A DNA stretch of 64,000 nt from Asticcacaulis aquaticus (GCF_028550415.1 NZ_JAQQKX010000002.1:124001-188000); one strand, 5' to 3'; numbered from the stretch's first letter, positions 8,618 to 18,480 are shown. The notes: generated by a model from the sequence alone, not told the origin. Program-made: numbers and translations.

Positions 8618-11600
8618 TGAGCAAACCGCCGAAAAAAACCTCAGATACGCCCGTTGAAACGCCGGAGATTGTGCCGCAGGACCATGCGCAAACCGAAACG
8701 GAGGATTTACCGCCGCCGGAACGTAAGACCCCGGAAAAGAAGCTGTTTCCCGTCAAAAAAGCCCTGTTGTGGACCGGTGGCGTATTGGGCGGCCTTGTCG
8801 TGCTGGCCGGTCTGACCGTCGCGGGACTGGACAGCGATCCCGGCAAGCGCTTTATCGTGTCTCAGATCGTCGGATTGAAGCCCGATAACGGGCTGAAAAT
8901 CGGCATTGGTCGTATCGAAGGCTCGATCTATGGCGACATGACGATACACGACCTGACCGTCGCCGACCCGCAGGGCGTCTTCCTCAAAAGCCCGGCGGTG
9001 CGCCTGAACTGGAAGCCCTTCGCTCTCCTCAACAAGCACGTCGATGTGCGCGAACTGTCGTCGCCGCGCGTCGAGATGCTGCGCATGCCCGCGTTCAAGC
9101 CGACAGCCCCCACCGGCCCGTCCGAACCGTTCAAGCTACCCGACATCAGGATCAACGCCGAAAAAGTCGATTTCAAATCGATCTATTTGGCCGAACCGGT
9201 CACCGGTCAGGCCCAGACCCTGACGCTCACCGGCACGGCGCATATGCTCAAGGGTCGCGCCACCATCGATGCGCGCCTCAATGGCGATAAGGACGACCGC
9301 GCCGAGCTGAAACTCGACGCCCAGCCCGACGCCAATAAACTCAGCCTGTCGGGCATGGTCAATGCACCGCAAAAGGGGGCGATTGTCGGCCTGATCGGGC
9401 TCGATGCGCCATTGAACGCCACCCTGAGCGGCCAGGGCGACTGGAAGAACTGGACCGGCAAATTGGTCGGCACCACCGGCGAAGCCCAACTGACAGACCT
9501 GACCCTCACCGCGCGTGACGGTCTGTTCGGTATCAAAGGCACCGCGCGGCCTCAGGCCCTGATCCCGTCCACCGCCGACCTGTTCGCGCCGGCCGTCAGC
9601 ATCGACCTCTCGACCACCTTCAAGGACCGCGTCGCCGACGGCACGCTCGCCCTCGCCTCCGATGCCCTGTCATTGGGCGCGAAAGGCCGCATCGATCTGG
9701 CCAAGGGCGAATTCGGCGAACTGAGCTTACGCGCCGACCTGTATAAGCCCGCCTCAGTGGCCAAGGGCCTGACCGGCAACGACGTGTCGGCGGATGTCTT
9801 GCTCGACGGACCGTTCAAGCGCCCGCTGATCGATTACAAGCTCAATGCCAAAACCATCGGCTTCAACGACGTGGTCGTGCATCAGCTCAAGGCCGAGGGT
9901 CGTTCGCGCCTCGACGGCGATCACATCCTGATCCCGGTCAAGGCGTCGGCGAAACACATCACCGGCCTCGATGCCGCGGCGGAGTCGCTGGTCAGCAATA
10001 TTACGATCAATGGCGATCTGGCGTGGTCGGACGGCATGATCCTGTCGGACAATCTGAAAATCCGCTCGGACAAGATCAACGGTACCGCGATCATTCTGGC
10101 CCAGCCCAGCGAAGGCCGCTACGAAGGCGCGCTGAAAGGCAAGGTCAATCAGTATCTTGTCCCCGGCCTCGGCATCTTCAACCTGACCATCGACGCCGAC
10201 CTCAAGCAACTAAACGTCGGCGGTTTCGGCATCGTCGGCAAGGTCGATGGCGAAAGCGTACGCCTCGACAATGGTGGGCTGCGCGACTTTATGGGGGGCA
10301 ATTTCAAGTTCTCCGGTGGCATGAACACCACCGGCAGCGGCGACATCGTCCTGCAACGCCTGAACGTCACAGGACCCGATTTCCGCGTCACCTCGGCCAG
10401 CGGGCGCTACGCCAAAAATGGTACGCTGAATTTCAAGCTAACCGCCGAGTCCAAAAAATACGGCCCCCTCGCCGCCGATGTCGGCGGCACCATCAAGGCC
10501 CCCACGGCCACCCTGCGCGCCGCCAGCCCGGGCCTGGGCCTCGACCTGCAAAACGTCGTGGCGCGCCTGTCCACGACCGAAGCGGGTTACGTCATCAAGG
10601 CCGAAGGCGGCTCGAAATACGGCCCGCTGCTGGGCGATGTGGTCGTGCGCAAGGGCGACGGGCCCCTGACCATCGATATCAACACGGCTCAGGCCGCCGG
10701 CATCACCGCCAAGGGCACGGTCGTGCAATCCGACGCCGGTCCGTTCACCGGCACGATCTCGCTCACCGGTCAAGGGATCAACGGCACGGCGCGGCTGCAA
10801 GGCTTCGGCGCGACCCAAGGCGCTCAGATTTCCGCCCGCGCCAATAATTTCGTCGTCCCCGGCGTCGCCGATGTCCGCATCGGGCGAGCCATCATCGAGG
10901 CTACGGCCAAGCTGGAAGACCAGCCCACCATTCAGGGCGACATCCAGATCGCCGACCTGCGCTACGGCGGCAACTGGGTCCAAAAAGCCCGCGCGAAGGT
11001 CAACCTGACCGGGATGCGCGGCACGGTGCAGATGATCGCCAATGGCGACGCCGGCACCTCGTTCAACCTCGCCGCCAATGCCGAGGTCGCGCCGGACAAT
11101 ATTATCTTGGCGCTCAGTGGCCGCAGCGGTGCCGTGCCCTTCGCGCTCGAAGCCCCCGCTCGTGTCATCAAACAAGGCGAGGACTGGGTGCTGGCCCCCG
11201 CCGTGCTTTTGACCGCGCAGGGTAAGGTCAATCTGGCCGGGCGCTTCGGCAAGGTCATCCGGGCGCAGGCGCAGTTCACGCGCTTCGACCTCTCGATCCT
11301 CAACATCATCAATCCGGACCTCGGCATCAACGGCGCAGTCTCGGGCGGCCTGGACTACACCCAGCGGGGAGACGCCTTCCCCGAAGCGAAGATGCAGCTT
11401 GAGTTCGACAATATCACGCGTTCGACCATCGCCCGCGTCTCGACCCCGATCGACATCCAGATGGAAGGCACGCTGGGGTCGAACAACACCTCGGCGCGCG
11501 GGGTGATCCGTCAACAGGGTCTGGTTATCGGGCGCTACGACTTCCGCCTCGATCCGCAAGGTGGCGGGTCCTGGACCACGCAACTGATGAACGGCACGGT

Positions 11601-12882
11601 GCGCGGCGGCCTGCGCTATAACGGCCCCTCCAGCGCCCTGTTCTCGCTGGCCGGTCTTGCCGATCAGCAGATGACCGGCAATGTGGCCCTGGCCGCCGAC
11701 GTGTCGGGCAGCCTCGGCTCGCCGCGCCTCAATGGTCTGGTCAAGGGCACCGGCCTGACCTACGAGCACCTGACCTTCGGCACCCGCATCCGCGATATCG
11801 CGCTGGAAGGCCGTTTCTCCAACGACCGGCTGGAGTTGCAGAAATTCGACGGTCGCGCGGGGTCCGGTACGGTGTCGGCGACCGGCTTCGTCGGTCTGTC
11901 GGCGGACGACAAGTTTCCGATGAAGCTTAATGCCAAACTCGACAATGCCCGTCTGGCGGCGTCGGACGCGGTGTCCTCGACCGTTTCCGGCACCATCGAC
12001 GTCACCAACGACGCCCAGAGCGGCCCGTGGATCAGGGGCGACCTGCGCCTGCCCGAACTGCGCTACGCCGTGGTGTTTCAGGGGGCCTCCAAGGTCAACG
12101 AGCTTGAGGGTGTCCGCATCAAGGGCGTCGAGCTCAAGCCGCGGCAATCCGGCAATGCCGCACCGTCCCTGTGGAACCTCGACATCAAGGTCGCAGCGCA
12201 GAACCAGATATTCGTCACCGGCATGGGCCTTGAGTCCGAATGGAGCCTGAACCTTGCCGTGACCGGCTCCACGCAAAATCCGCGCGTGCTCGGTCGCCTT
12301 AACGCGTTGCGCGGCACCTACGCCTTCTCGGGCCGCGAATTCGACATCGACAAGGGCCAGATTCTCTTCGACGGCGGCAGCCTGACCAATCCGGAAATCG
12401 AGCTGACCGCCTCGACCGTCGTCGAGGACATCACCGGCACGATCAATGTGACCGGTCGCGCGCAGAACCCGCAGATCGCCTTTGGCTCCTCGCCGTCCCT
12501 GCCGCAGGACGAAGTCCTGTCGCGCATCCTGTTCGGGGAAAACGTCGCCAACCTGTCGGCCACTCAGGCGCTGCAACTGGCCGGATCGCTTCAGGCGCTC
12601 CAGGGCGGCGGCAACGGTCTCAACCCGCTGGGCAAGCTGCGTTCGGTGACCGGGATCGACCGCCTGCGCGTTCTGGGGGCCGATGCGACCGCCGGACGCG
12701 GCACGGCGCTGGCGGCGGGGCAGTACCTGACCAACGACATCTATGTCGAGATCGTCACCGACACCAAGGGCTTCACGGCGACCCAGATCGAGATCGCCCT
12801 GTCGCGCACCCTGTCGATCCTGACCCAAACCGGAACGACCAGCGGCACCAGTGTCAACCTCAGATATTCAAGGGACTACTAA
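8617..12882 (+). CDS. tamB: Translocation and assembly module subunit TamB
   Basis: A 1421-residue AsmA/TamB-type protein. A short cytoplasmic Pro/Glu-rich head is followed by one transmembrane anchor (about 45-67). The rest is a long repetitive beta-rich periplasmic rod. The C-terminal DUF490/TamB domain includes the ALRGTYAFSGREFDIDKGQI block and the IDRLRVLGAD segment. TamB bridges the inner membrane to TamA and is linked to outer-membrane protein insertion and phospholipid transport. Start overlaps tamA (TGATG), showing translational coupling. Length is typical for alphaproteobacteria. Confidence 0.93.
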   Translation: MSKPPKKTSDTPVETPEIVPQDHAQTETEDLPPPERKTPEKKLFPVKKALLWTGGVLGGLVVLAGLTVAGLDSDPGKRFIVSQIVGLKPDNGLKIGIGRIEGSIYGDMTIHDLTVADPQGVFLKSPAVRLNWKPFALLNKHVDVRELSSPRVEMLRMPAFKPTAPTGPSEPFKLPDIRINAEKVDFKSIYLAEPVTGQAQTLTLTGTAHMLKGRATIDARLNGDKDDRAELKLDAQPDANKLSLSGMVNAPQKGAIVGLIGLDAPLNATLSGQGDWKNWTGKLVGTTGEAQLTDLTLTARDGLFGIKGTARPQALIPSTADLFAPAVSIDLSTTFKDRVADGTLALASDALSLGAKGRIDLAKGEFGELSLRADLYKPASVAKGLTGNDVSADVLLDGPFKRPLIDYKLNAKTIGFNDVVVHQLKAEGRSRLDGDHILIPVKASAKHITGLDAAAESLVSNITINGDLAWSDGMILSDNLKIRSDKINGTAIILAQPSEGRYEGALKGKVNQYLVPGLGIFNLTIDADLKQLNVGGFGIVGKVDGESVRLDNGGLRDFMGGNFKFSGGMNTTGSGDIVLQRLNVTGPDFRVTSASGRYAKNGTLNFKLTAESKKYGPLAADVGGTIKAPTATLRAASPGLGLDLQNVVARLSTTEAGYVIKAEGGSKYGPLLGDVVVRKGDGPLTIDINTAQAAGITAKGTVVQSDAGPFTGTISLTGQGINGTARLQGFGATQGAQISARANNFVVPGVADVRIGRAIIEATAKLEDQPTIQGDIQIADLRYGGNWVQKARAKVNLTGMRGTVQMIANGDAGTSFNLAANAEVAPDNIILALSGRSGAVPFALEAPARVIKQGEDWVLAPAVLLTAQGKVNLAGRFGKVIRAQAQFTRFDLSILNIINPDLGINGAVSGGLDYTQRGDAFPEAKMQLEFDNITRSTIARVSTPIDIQMEGTLGSNNTSARGVIRQQGLVIGRYDFRLDPQGGGSWTTQLMNGTVRGGLRYNGPSSALFSLAGLADQQMTGNVALAADVSGSLGSPRLNGLVKGTGLTYEHLTFGTRIRDIALEGRFSNDRLELQKFDGRAGSGTVSATGFVGLSADDKFPMKLNAKLDNARLAASDAVSSTVSGTIDVTNDAQSGPWIRGDLRLPELRYAVVFQGASKVNELEGVRIKGVELKPRQSGNAAPSLWNLDIKVAAQNQIFVTGMGLESEWSLNLAVTGSTQNPRVLGRLNALRGTYAFSGREFDIDKGQILFDGGSLTNPEIELTASTVVEDITGTINVTGRAQNPQIAFGSSPSLPQDEVLSRILFGENVANLSATQALQLAGSLQALQGGGNGLNPLGKLRSVTGIDRLRVLGADATAGRGTALAAGQYLTNDIYVEIVTDTKGFTATQIEIALSRTLSILTQTGTTSGTSVNLRYSRDY

Positions 12883-12983
12883 GGCGAGCAAAAAAGGGTT
12901 GTTAACCATAGGGCTTACCCAAATATTCACCCTTCCCCTATAGATTGAGGCGATTGAATATCAGTTGTGTAAAGCGTACCCCT

Positions 12984-15221
12984 ATGTCTGCATTTCCCGC
13001 TGCCCTGCCCATGCCCTTACCTATCCCATCGGGACCGGAGGAAATGGCCCTGCTCAAGGGCGTGGCCATCGAGGAGATCGACACGGCGGTCATCATTACC
13101 GACGCCGGCGGCCGCTTTCTCTATCTCAACCCCCGTTTCAGCGAATTGACTGGCTATCAGCCCGATGACGTGACCGGACGGGCGATACCCGACTTGTGCG
13201 CCCGCCATTCGGCGTCGTGCGGTCATATTCAGGACATCCTGTCGCGTGTACGCCTCAAGAGGCAATATTCGGGCGAAGTCCTGATCCACAACAAGGACGG
13301 CCACCCCATGTGGGTGGAACTCAACGCCACGGCGGTGCGCGACGCGCACAAACGCCAGCGCCTGATCGCCACCGTCACCGACATCACCTACGCCAAGCTG
13401 CACGACACGCTTCAGCGCAAGGTGCTGGAGGCCCTGCTAGAAGACCGCCCGCTGGTCGATACGCTGAACCTGATCTGTCATGAGGTCGAAACCCTTTTGC
13501 ACGGCGTGACCATGTCGGTCCTGCGCATCGTCGACGACCGTCTGGTGCCGCTGGCCGGGCCGAACCTACCCGACTGGTACAACAACGCCATCAACGGCGT
13601 CCCCGTCGGTCCGGATCAGGGGTCGTGCGGCACGGCGGCGTTCCGCGGCGAGCCGGTGCTGGTCAACGATATCCCGACTGATCCTTTGTGGTCAGAATAC
13701 CGCAAGGCCGTCGCGCCATTGGGTTTCCGCGCCTGCTGGTCCACGCCCATCAAGGACAAGTCGGGCACGGTGGTGGGCACCTTCGCCTTCTATGCGCCCA
13801 AGCCGCTGGTGCTCAACACCTTCACCCAGAGCATGGTCGATATCTGCTCGCGCCTGTGCTCGCTGGCGTTTGAGAAGTGCGCCTTTCAGGATCGCATCCA
13901 GTTTCTCGCGCACCACGACGCCCTGACCGGCCTGCCCAACCGCGCCTTCTTTCAGGCCCGCCTGGCCGAGGAAGCGACGCGCGCCACGCGGCAGAAGACG
14001 CAACTGGCCCTGCACATCATCGACCTCGACCGCTTCAAGGAGGTCAACGACACCCTGGGCCATCCCGTTGGCGACGAGGTGCTTAAGACGGTCGCGCGAA
14101 CCCTGCGAACCCACGCCGCCCCCGGCGACGTCACCGCGCGTCTGGGTGGCGACGAGTTCGTCTTCCTGCAGGTCGGGATCACCGATCGCGCGCAGGCCGA
14201 GTTACGCGCCACGCAACTGATCGATGGCATCCGCGAGACCCTGTCGGCGCAGTTCGATCACCACGGCCCGCAAACCAGCGCCAGCGCCGGTTTCGCCCTG
14301 TTTCCCGACGAAGCACCGTCCTTCGATCACCTGATCCGCCATGCCGACATGGCACTCTACCGCGCCAAGACCGAAGGCCGTAACCGCTGGCGCGCCTTCG
14401 ACGCCACCATGGCGCAGGCCCTGCTCTATCGCCGCCGGCTGGAAAGCGACCTGCGCGACGCGCTCGCTGCGGACGGTGAAGGCCTGTCCCTGGTCTATCA
14501 GCCGCAATTCTGTCTCAATGACAGCCGCATCATCGGTTATGAAGCTCTGGCGCGCTGGAAGCATCCGTCGTTCGGTGCCATCCCCCCCGCTGAATTCATC
14601 CCCATCGCCGAAGAGGCCGGGATGATCGCCGAACTGGGCGAATGGATTTTGAACCGCGCCTGCGATGCCGCCCGCGCGTGGGCAGATGATCTGACCATAG
14701 CCGTCAACCTCTCGCCCGCCCAGATTTTCGAAGGCGACCTGACCGCCTTCGTGAAGGCGACACTTGACCGTACCGGGCTTGATCCCGCACGGCTGGAACT
14801 CGAAGTCACCGAAGGCGTGCTGATCGACAATCCCGAGCGCGCCCTGCACGTCCTGCACGGCCTGAAGGACCTTGGTGTACGGATTTCGATGGACGATTTC
14901 GGCACCGGTTATTCGTCGCTGTCCTATCTGCAAACCTTCCCCTTCGATGCCATCAAGATCGACCGCAGCTTCACTCAGGGGCTCGACGAAACCCGCTCGA
15001 AGACCGGCCTGCACGCTGAAGCCATTGTTCGTGCCGTCATCGGTCTGGGTCACGCCATCGGTATCCCGGTCATCGCCGAGGGTGTCGAAACCCAGACGCA
15101 GTTCGACCGACTCAAGGCGTTGAAATGCGACGCGGTTCAGGGTTATCTCATCGGCAAGCCCATGCCGCACCTGATCGATCCACTGCCGGAATTCGACACA
15201 AAGATCGTGCGGATTGCTTAA
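12984..15221 (+). CDS. PAS-GAF-GGDEF-EAL cyclic-di-GMP signalling protein
   Basis: 745 residues with no membrane segment. Order: PAS (about 20-130, with ITDAGGRFLYLNPRFSELTG), GAF (about 150-300), GGDEF with an intact GGDEF motif at 388-392, then EAL with EAL at 520-522, the DDFGTGYSSLSYL loop and EGVET. Both cyclase and phosphodiesterase signatures look complete, so it may make or break c-di-GMP depending on the sensor state. ATG at 12984 (MSAFPAAL) is chosen; the longer frame begins at a TTG. It follows tamB after a 101-base gap with no clear hairpin. Confidence 0.92.
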   Translation: MSAFPAALPMPLPIPSGPEEMALLKGVAIEEIDTAVIITDAGGRFLYLNPRFSELTGYQPDDVTGRAIPDLCARHSASCGHIQDILSRVRLKRQYSGEVLIHNKDGHPMWVELNATAVRDAHKRQRLIATVTDITYAKLHDTLQRKVLEALLEDRPLVDTLNLICHEVETLLHGVTMSVLRIVDDRLVPLAGPNLPDWYNNAINGVPVGPDQGSCGTAAFRGEPVLVNDIPTDPLWSEYRKAVAPLGFRACWSTPIKDKSGTVVGTFAFYAPKPLVLNTFTQSMVDICSRLCSLAFEKCAFQDRIQFLAHHDALTGLPNRAFFQARLAEEATRATRQKTQLALHIIDLDRFKEVNDTLGHPVGDEVLKTVARTLRTHAAPGDVTARLGGDEFVFLQVGITDRAQAELRATQLIDGIRETLSAQFDHHGPQTSASAGFALFPDEAPSFDHLIRHADMALYRAKTEGRNRWRAFDATMAQALLYRRRLESDLRDALAADGEGLSLVYQPQFCLNDSRIIGYEALARWKHPSFGAIPPAEFIPIAEEAGMIAELGEWILNRACDAARAWADDLTIAVNLSPAQIFEGDLTAFVKATLDRTGLDPARLELEVTEGVLIDNPERALHVLHGLKDLGVRISMDDFGTGYSSLSYLQTFPFDAIKIDRSFTQGLDETRSKTGLHAEAIVRAVIGLGHAIGIPVIAEGVETQTQFDRLKALKCDAVQGYLIGKPMPHLIDPLPEFDTKIVRIA

Positions 15222-15571
15222 GCAAGGATCGGGCTTAGGTCAGCCAGATTGCATGTAGTTAGATCGACCGCGTCATCAGGCGGATCGCCATATTGATAGG
15301 CTTCGAGGCACAAGGTTTGATCGTCTTCAAACCATAGAATAAAACCCATTAATACCAACTGCGTACCGACTTGGACTTCCAGATCAGGTAGGTAGAAACT
15401 TCTGGATTCAGGCGCAGGCCGAGACAACGGTAAAGGTGTAAGTGTCGTATAAAAGCCAACGCCTGTATTTTCCCGTGCGTGGACTACAGCCCCCGAAACC
15501 CACGAAAAAATTTCAGGAAAATTGCTGACCGAACCAAGCACATAAGATTCCAGGGGTATAAAATCTGACAT
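15218..15571 (-). CDS. Uncharacterised 117-residue protein
   Basis: No family recognised. The protein is acidic and lacks a signal peptide or membrane segment; it contains aromatic strands such as RSFYLPDLEVQVGTQLVLMGFILWF. Its start overlaps the PP2C stop by one base (TAATG), so it is the third gene of a tightly coupled operon with the thioesterase and phosphatase. Its 3' end overlaps the convergent GGDEF-EAL gene by 4 bases. A substrate or partner of the phosphatase is possible, from position only. Confidence 0.6.
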   Translation of the reverse strand: MSDFIPLESYVLGSVSNFPEIFSWVSGAVVHARENTGVGFYTTLTPLPLSRPAPESRSFYLPDLEVQVGTQLVLMGFILWFEDDQTLCLEAYQYGDPPDDAVDLTTCNLADLSPILA

Positions 15572-16407
15572 TAAGGATTCGCTCCCGAGTCCAGATCGAT
15601 CAGCACAAAGCTGGCGTCGTCGTGAGTCTTGAAACGCGGATAGGTCACGCCATCCGGATCGGCGCGTTCGATGGCGCGCAGACGCTCGGTCAGCACCGCG
15701 CCTTCGCCAACCAGCAGATCAGAGAAGACCTCATCGAACGGCACGCCATAGGTCTTCCACAGATCGTAAAACCCATCCGTCGCCATGAGGATATGCGTCA
15801 CCTCGGCCACGGATATGCGGGTGATCTCCAGCCCTTTCAGGCAGGCCGGATCAAGGCTCAAGACCCAATAGCCCGCTTCGGTATTCATCAGAGCGCGCTT
15901 GTCTCGTAAAACCGGATCGAGCCACACCCGCGCCGTCTTGAGGTCCATAGGGCCCCGCTCGGCCTGAACGTGCTGCAAGACCTCCAGCGACTGCGCATCC
16001 AACGCTTCCAGCACGCCGCCGCCCAAAACGCGCCGCACACCGTCCGGTGCGATCAGCCACGCCTTGACGTCGCCCAGTGTAGCAATCTCCAGCCTGTCGC
16101 CATCCTGCCGCACCCAACACAGTCCCGCCGACGGCATGGCATAGGCTTCCGCAGCGACTGGCCCGAAGGTTTCATATTCGGCCCGCACCGCCGCGATGAC
16201 CGAACGTAGACGATCTTCAATGGTACCGCTGGCCGTCTCCAACGCCGCCGACACCTTTTCGACCAGCCATCGTGCCTCGCTGACGTCGAATCGCGATGGC
16301 CCCAGCGATGTCGCCCCGTCGAGCAGCCACACGGCATCCGCCGAATGCCCGATCATGTCTTCGTTTTGCGGGCTGCCGCGATCCGATCCCTGCGCGATGA
16401 CCTTCAT
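15571..16407 (-). CDS. PP2C-family serine/threonine phosphatase
   Basis: 278 residues with the metal-binding pattern of PP2C phosphatases: NEDMIG near residue 15, LLDGAT at about 28-33, ATDGFYDLW in the C-terminal third and HDDASFVLID close to the end. The Asp residues of DGAT, TDG and DDA are the expected metal ligands. No regulatory domain or membrane anchor is fused. Middle gene of an operon: 4-base overlap with the upstream thioesterase, 1-base overlap with the downstream unknown gene. No kinase gene lies nearby in the window. Confidence 0.8.
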   Translation of the reverse strand: MKVIAQGSDRGSPQNEDMIGHSADAVWLLDGATSLGPSRFDVSEARWLVEKVSAALETASGTIEDRLRSVIAAVRAEYETFGPVAAEAYAMPSAGLCWVRQDGDRLEIATLGDVKAWLIAPDGVRRVLGGGVLEALDAQSLEVLQHVQAERGPMDLKTARVWLDPVLRDKRALMNTEAGYWVLSLDPACLKGLEITRISVAEVTHILMATDGFYDLWKTYGVPFDEVFSDLLVGEGAVLTERLRAIERADPDGVTYPRFKTHDDASFVLIDLDSGANP

Positions 16408-16811
16408 TTGGGCATAAACCGGTCAAAGAATTCGCCGCGCGTCAGCTTCCCATTGATCTTGGCAATCACCTCTACGCGCGCCCGGATACACACCGCCTTA
16501 TCCGACACCCGCACAATGCGCTGATCGAAGATAGCCTTCGCGCCCTTGCGGCTGACCGTGCTTTCGACATCGAAGACCTGCCCGCCGCTCAGCGAGTTCA
16601 CGAAATCGATCTCCAAATGCGCCACCATCAGGTAAACCTGATCGCGCACCAGATCGGCAAAGGTCACCCCCTGCGCCTCAAGGAATTCATGCCGGGCATA
16701 TTCCATATAGACGAGGTAATTGGCGTTATTGACCACGCCCTGCGCGTCGCATTCGGAGTCGCGGACTTTCAATGTGGTCACAAAGGTCGTGCCGTCGAAG
16801 CGGTTATGCAT
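16404..16811 (-). CDS. Hotdog-fold acyl-CoA thioesterase (4HBT/YbgC-like)
   Basis: 135 residues of a single hotdog domain. The signature DAQGVVNNANYLVYMEYARHEFL corresponds to the catalytic Asp and long helix of YbgC/FadM-type acyl-CoA thioesterases, although the usual YHANY is NNANY. The substrate is unknown. First gene of the operon with PP2C (ATGA overlap). The pairing of a thioesterase with a protein phosphatase is not one I recognise. Confidence 0.82.
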   Translation of the reverse strand: MHNRFDGTTFVTTLKVRDSECDAQGVVNNANYLVYMEYARHEFLEAQGVTFADLVRDQVYLMVAHLEIDFVNSLSGGQVFDVESTVSRKGAKAIFDQRIVRVSDKAVCIRARVEVIAKINGKLTRGEFFDRFMPK

Positions 16812-16950
16812 GAAGGGCCTCCAACGGCTCTTCTACCTCATTTCGCTTACAGGGAAATTACAAATTACGCCGAACACCGGCAGCGCATCAAGATCGCGAA
16901 AATCCTAACCTTATCCTCAGGTTACAACTTCATAAAACAGGAGGACGGTC

Positions 16951-17028
16951 ATGGGCCGTGCGATTCTTCTCTGGCTGCTGGGCGTGCCGATTCCGGTCAT
17001 CATCCTGCTGGCGCTTCTTTTCCGTTAA
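16951..17028 (+). CDS. 25-residue membrane microprotein
   Basis: Encodes a 25-residue peptide starting MGRAILLWLLGVPIP and ending LLALLFR, essentially one transmembrane helix with a Pro kink and basic residues at both ends. It is supported by a perfect AGGAGG ribosome site at 16939-16944, six bases before the ATG, and by position 22 bases before the next membrane-protein gene. I believe similar peptides occur in other Caulobacterales and sphingomonads, but this was not searched. Function unknown; a partner of the protein at 17051 is plausible. Confidence 0.7.
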   Translation: MGRAILLWLLGVPIPVIILLALLFR

Positions 17029-17050
17029 ATCCTGAAACTGAGGACGCGTC

Positions 17051-17929
17051 ATGCCTACTGCAACCCCAACGACCGAAGTCGTCGCAACCGATGACGACTA
17101 TGAATATATCGATTACACCCCCGGCTCAGGGGCGTGCTGGCCAGCGATCATCGCCGGGGCCGTCGCCGCCACAGCCATCTCGTTAATCCTGCTGATGCTG
17201 GGGCAGGGACTCGGCCTGTCGTCCATTTCCCCGTGGCAGCCGATCCACGACACAGCGTTCAAACTGACGGCGGGCATCGCCATCTGGCTGATCGTCATGC
17301 AGTGGCTGTCTTCGGCGCTCGGCGGTTATCTCGCCGGTCGCCTGCGCAAAACCTATGTCGGCGTCGATAAGGACGAGGTCTTCTTCCGCGACACGGCGCA
17401 GGGCTTTCTGGCGTGGTGCGTGGCGACCCTGTTTACGGCGGCCGTTCTGGCCGGCGTCGCGGGGGCCGTCATCGGCACGGGCGTTCAGGCCACGGCAACC
17501 GTAGCGGCCAGCGCGGCCAAAGACTCCGATCCCGCCACGGCCTACTATGTCGATCAGCTTTATCGCCTGAACCCCAATGCTCAGGTCGCGGGGGCCCCTA
17601 CGGGTCAGACCCTGCCCGACGTGACGGCGGAAACCGGCCGTATCCTCAGCTACAGTCTGGAAACCGGTGACGTGTCGTCCGCCGACAAGGCGTATCTGGC
17701 TTCGCTGGTCGCCGCGCGCACGGGCCTGACTCAGACCGAAGCCGCCGCCCGTGTCGACACCACCCTGTCTCAGGCGAAGACGGCTCGCGACATGGCGCTC
17801 AAAACCGCTGACGACGCGCGCAAGATGTGGGCCAAGGTCACGCTATATGCCTTCCTGTCGCTGCTCATCGGGGCGTTTATCGCCGCGGTCGGCGGTGCCA
17901 TCGGTGGCCGCCAGCGCGATCAGGATTAA
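17051..17929 (+). CDS. Multi-span membrane protein of unknown function
   Basis: 292 residues with four likely membrane helices: about 32-52, 75-95, 120-142 and 262-285. The first pair is followed by a GGYLAGRLRK segment. A periplasmic or cytoplasmic loop of about 110 mostly helical residues separates the third and fourth helices, and an acidic N-terminus (DDDYEYIDY) precedes the first. No enzymatic motif seen. The gene follows the 25-residue microprotein with a 22-base gap and ends at a strong bidirectional terminator, so the two form an operon. Confidence 0.75.
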   Translation: MPTATPTTEVVATDDDYEYIDYTPGSGACWPAIIAGAVAATAISLILLMLGQGLGLSSISPWQPIHDTAFKLTAGIAIWLIVMQWLSSALGGYLAGRLRKTYVGVDKDEVFFRDTAQGFLAWCVATLFTAAVLAGVAGAVIGTGVQATATVAASAAKDSDPATAYYVDQLYRLNPNAQVAGAPTGQTLPDVTAETGRILSYSLETGDVSSADKAYLASLVAARTGLTQTEAAARVDTTLSQAKTARDMALKTADDARKMWAKVTLYAFLSLLIGAFIAAVGGAIGGRQRDQD

Positions 17930-17932
17930 AGA

Positions 17933-17969
17933 AAACATCCTCCCCTGCGTAGCGGGGGAGGATGTTTTT
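17933..17969. terminator. Bidirectional hairpin terminator
   Basis: A long stem CATCCTCCCC/GGGGAGGATG closed by TGCGTAGCG and bordered by A and T runs, between convergent genes. The T run includes the stop codon of the gene at 17968. The stem halves are nearly the same as the terminal inverted repeats of the element at 26152-26315. Confidence 0.85.
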
Positions 17970-18396
17970 AAGCAATGATATCCGGGCGGATGCGATCTTC
18001 CAGCGTACTGATCTGATCCCGAAGCGCCAGCTTCTTGCGCTTCAGGCGCGCAATCAGAATCTGATCCGGCATCGGCATGGTTTCCAGCGCCTGAATCGAA
18101 TCGTCGAGATCCTTATGCTCCTGCTTCAGGATCGCCGCCTGCGCCCGGAGCGCCACCGTCTCGCCATTGATCGGCAGGGCGGAGACAGGATTGTCCAGTT
18201 CGCGATAGGAGGGTTCCAGATCGTCCGGCTGCGTATCCACGGTCTCGTCGGAGACCAGTTCTAGCGTCACCTTGTCCAGCTCTTCGCGATGACCGACCCG
18301 CCGCTCAAGGTCACCATTGGCGTCGGCCGGCGTGTTTTTCACCAGTTGCAGCGAATCGGGACGGAAAAGCGCGCGGATGTTGTTGTCATCGTGCAT
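17968..18396 (-). CDS. DUF465 (YdcH-like) protein with N-terminal extension
   Basis: 142 residues. The C-terminal 50 (LKQEHKDLDDSIQALE...LKRKKLALRDQISTLEDRI) form the short helical hairpin of the DUF465/YdcH family, a likely coiled coil. The N-terminal 85 residues are acidic and not recognised. The neighbouring gene at 19732 is a plain 66-residue DUF465 protein, so the window holds a short and a long member. Function unknown. Confidence 0.72.
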   Translation of the reverse strand: MHDDNNIRALFRPDSLQLVKNTPADANGDLERRVGHREELDKVTLELVSDETVDTQPDDLEPSYRELDNPVSALPINGETVALRAQAAILKQEHKDLDDSIQALETMPMPDQILIARLKRKKLALRDQISTLEDRIRPDIIA

Positions 18397-18480
18397 AGGG
18401 CTCAGCTCCGGTCATTCTGGACGGTCTGTTGATCACAAAGCCCCTGACACGGTTAATTTCCACACCCGATCAGAGTCTTT

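Noticed and set aside
10438-12828. 796-codon minus-strand frame opposite tamB
   Set aside because: Antisense shadow of tamB; composition is Arg/Asp/Gly-rich as expected for a complementary frame, with no family match.
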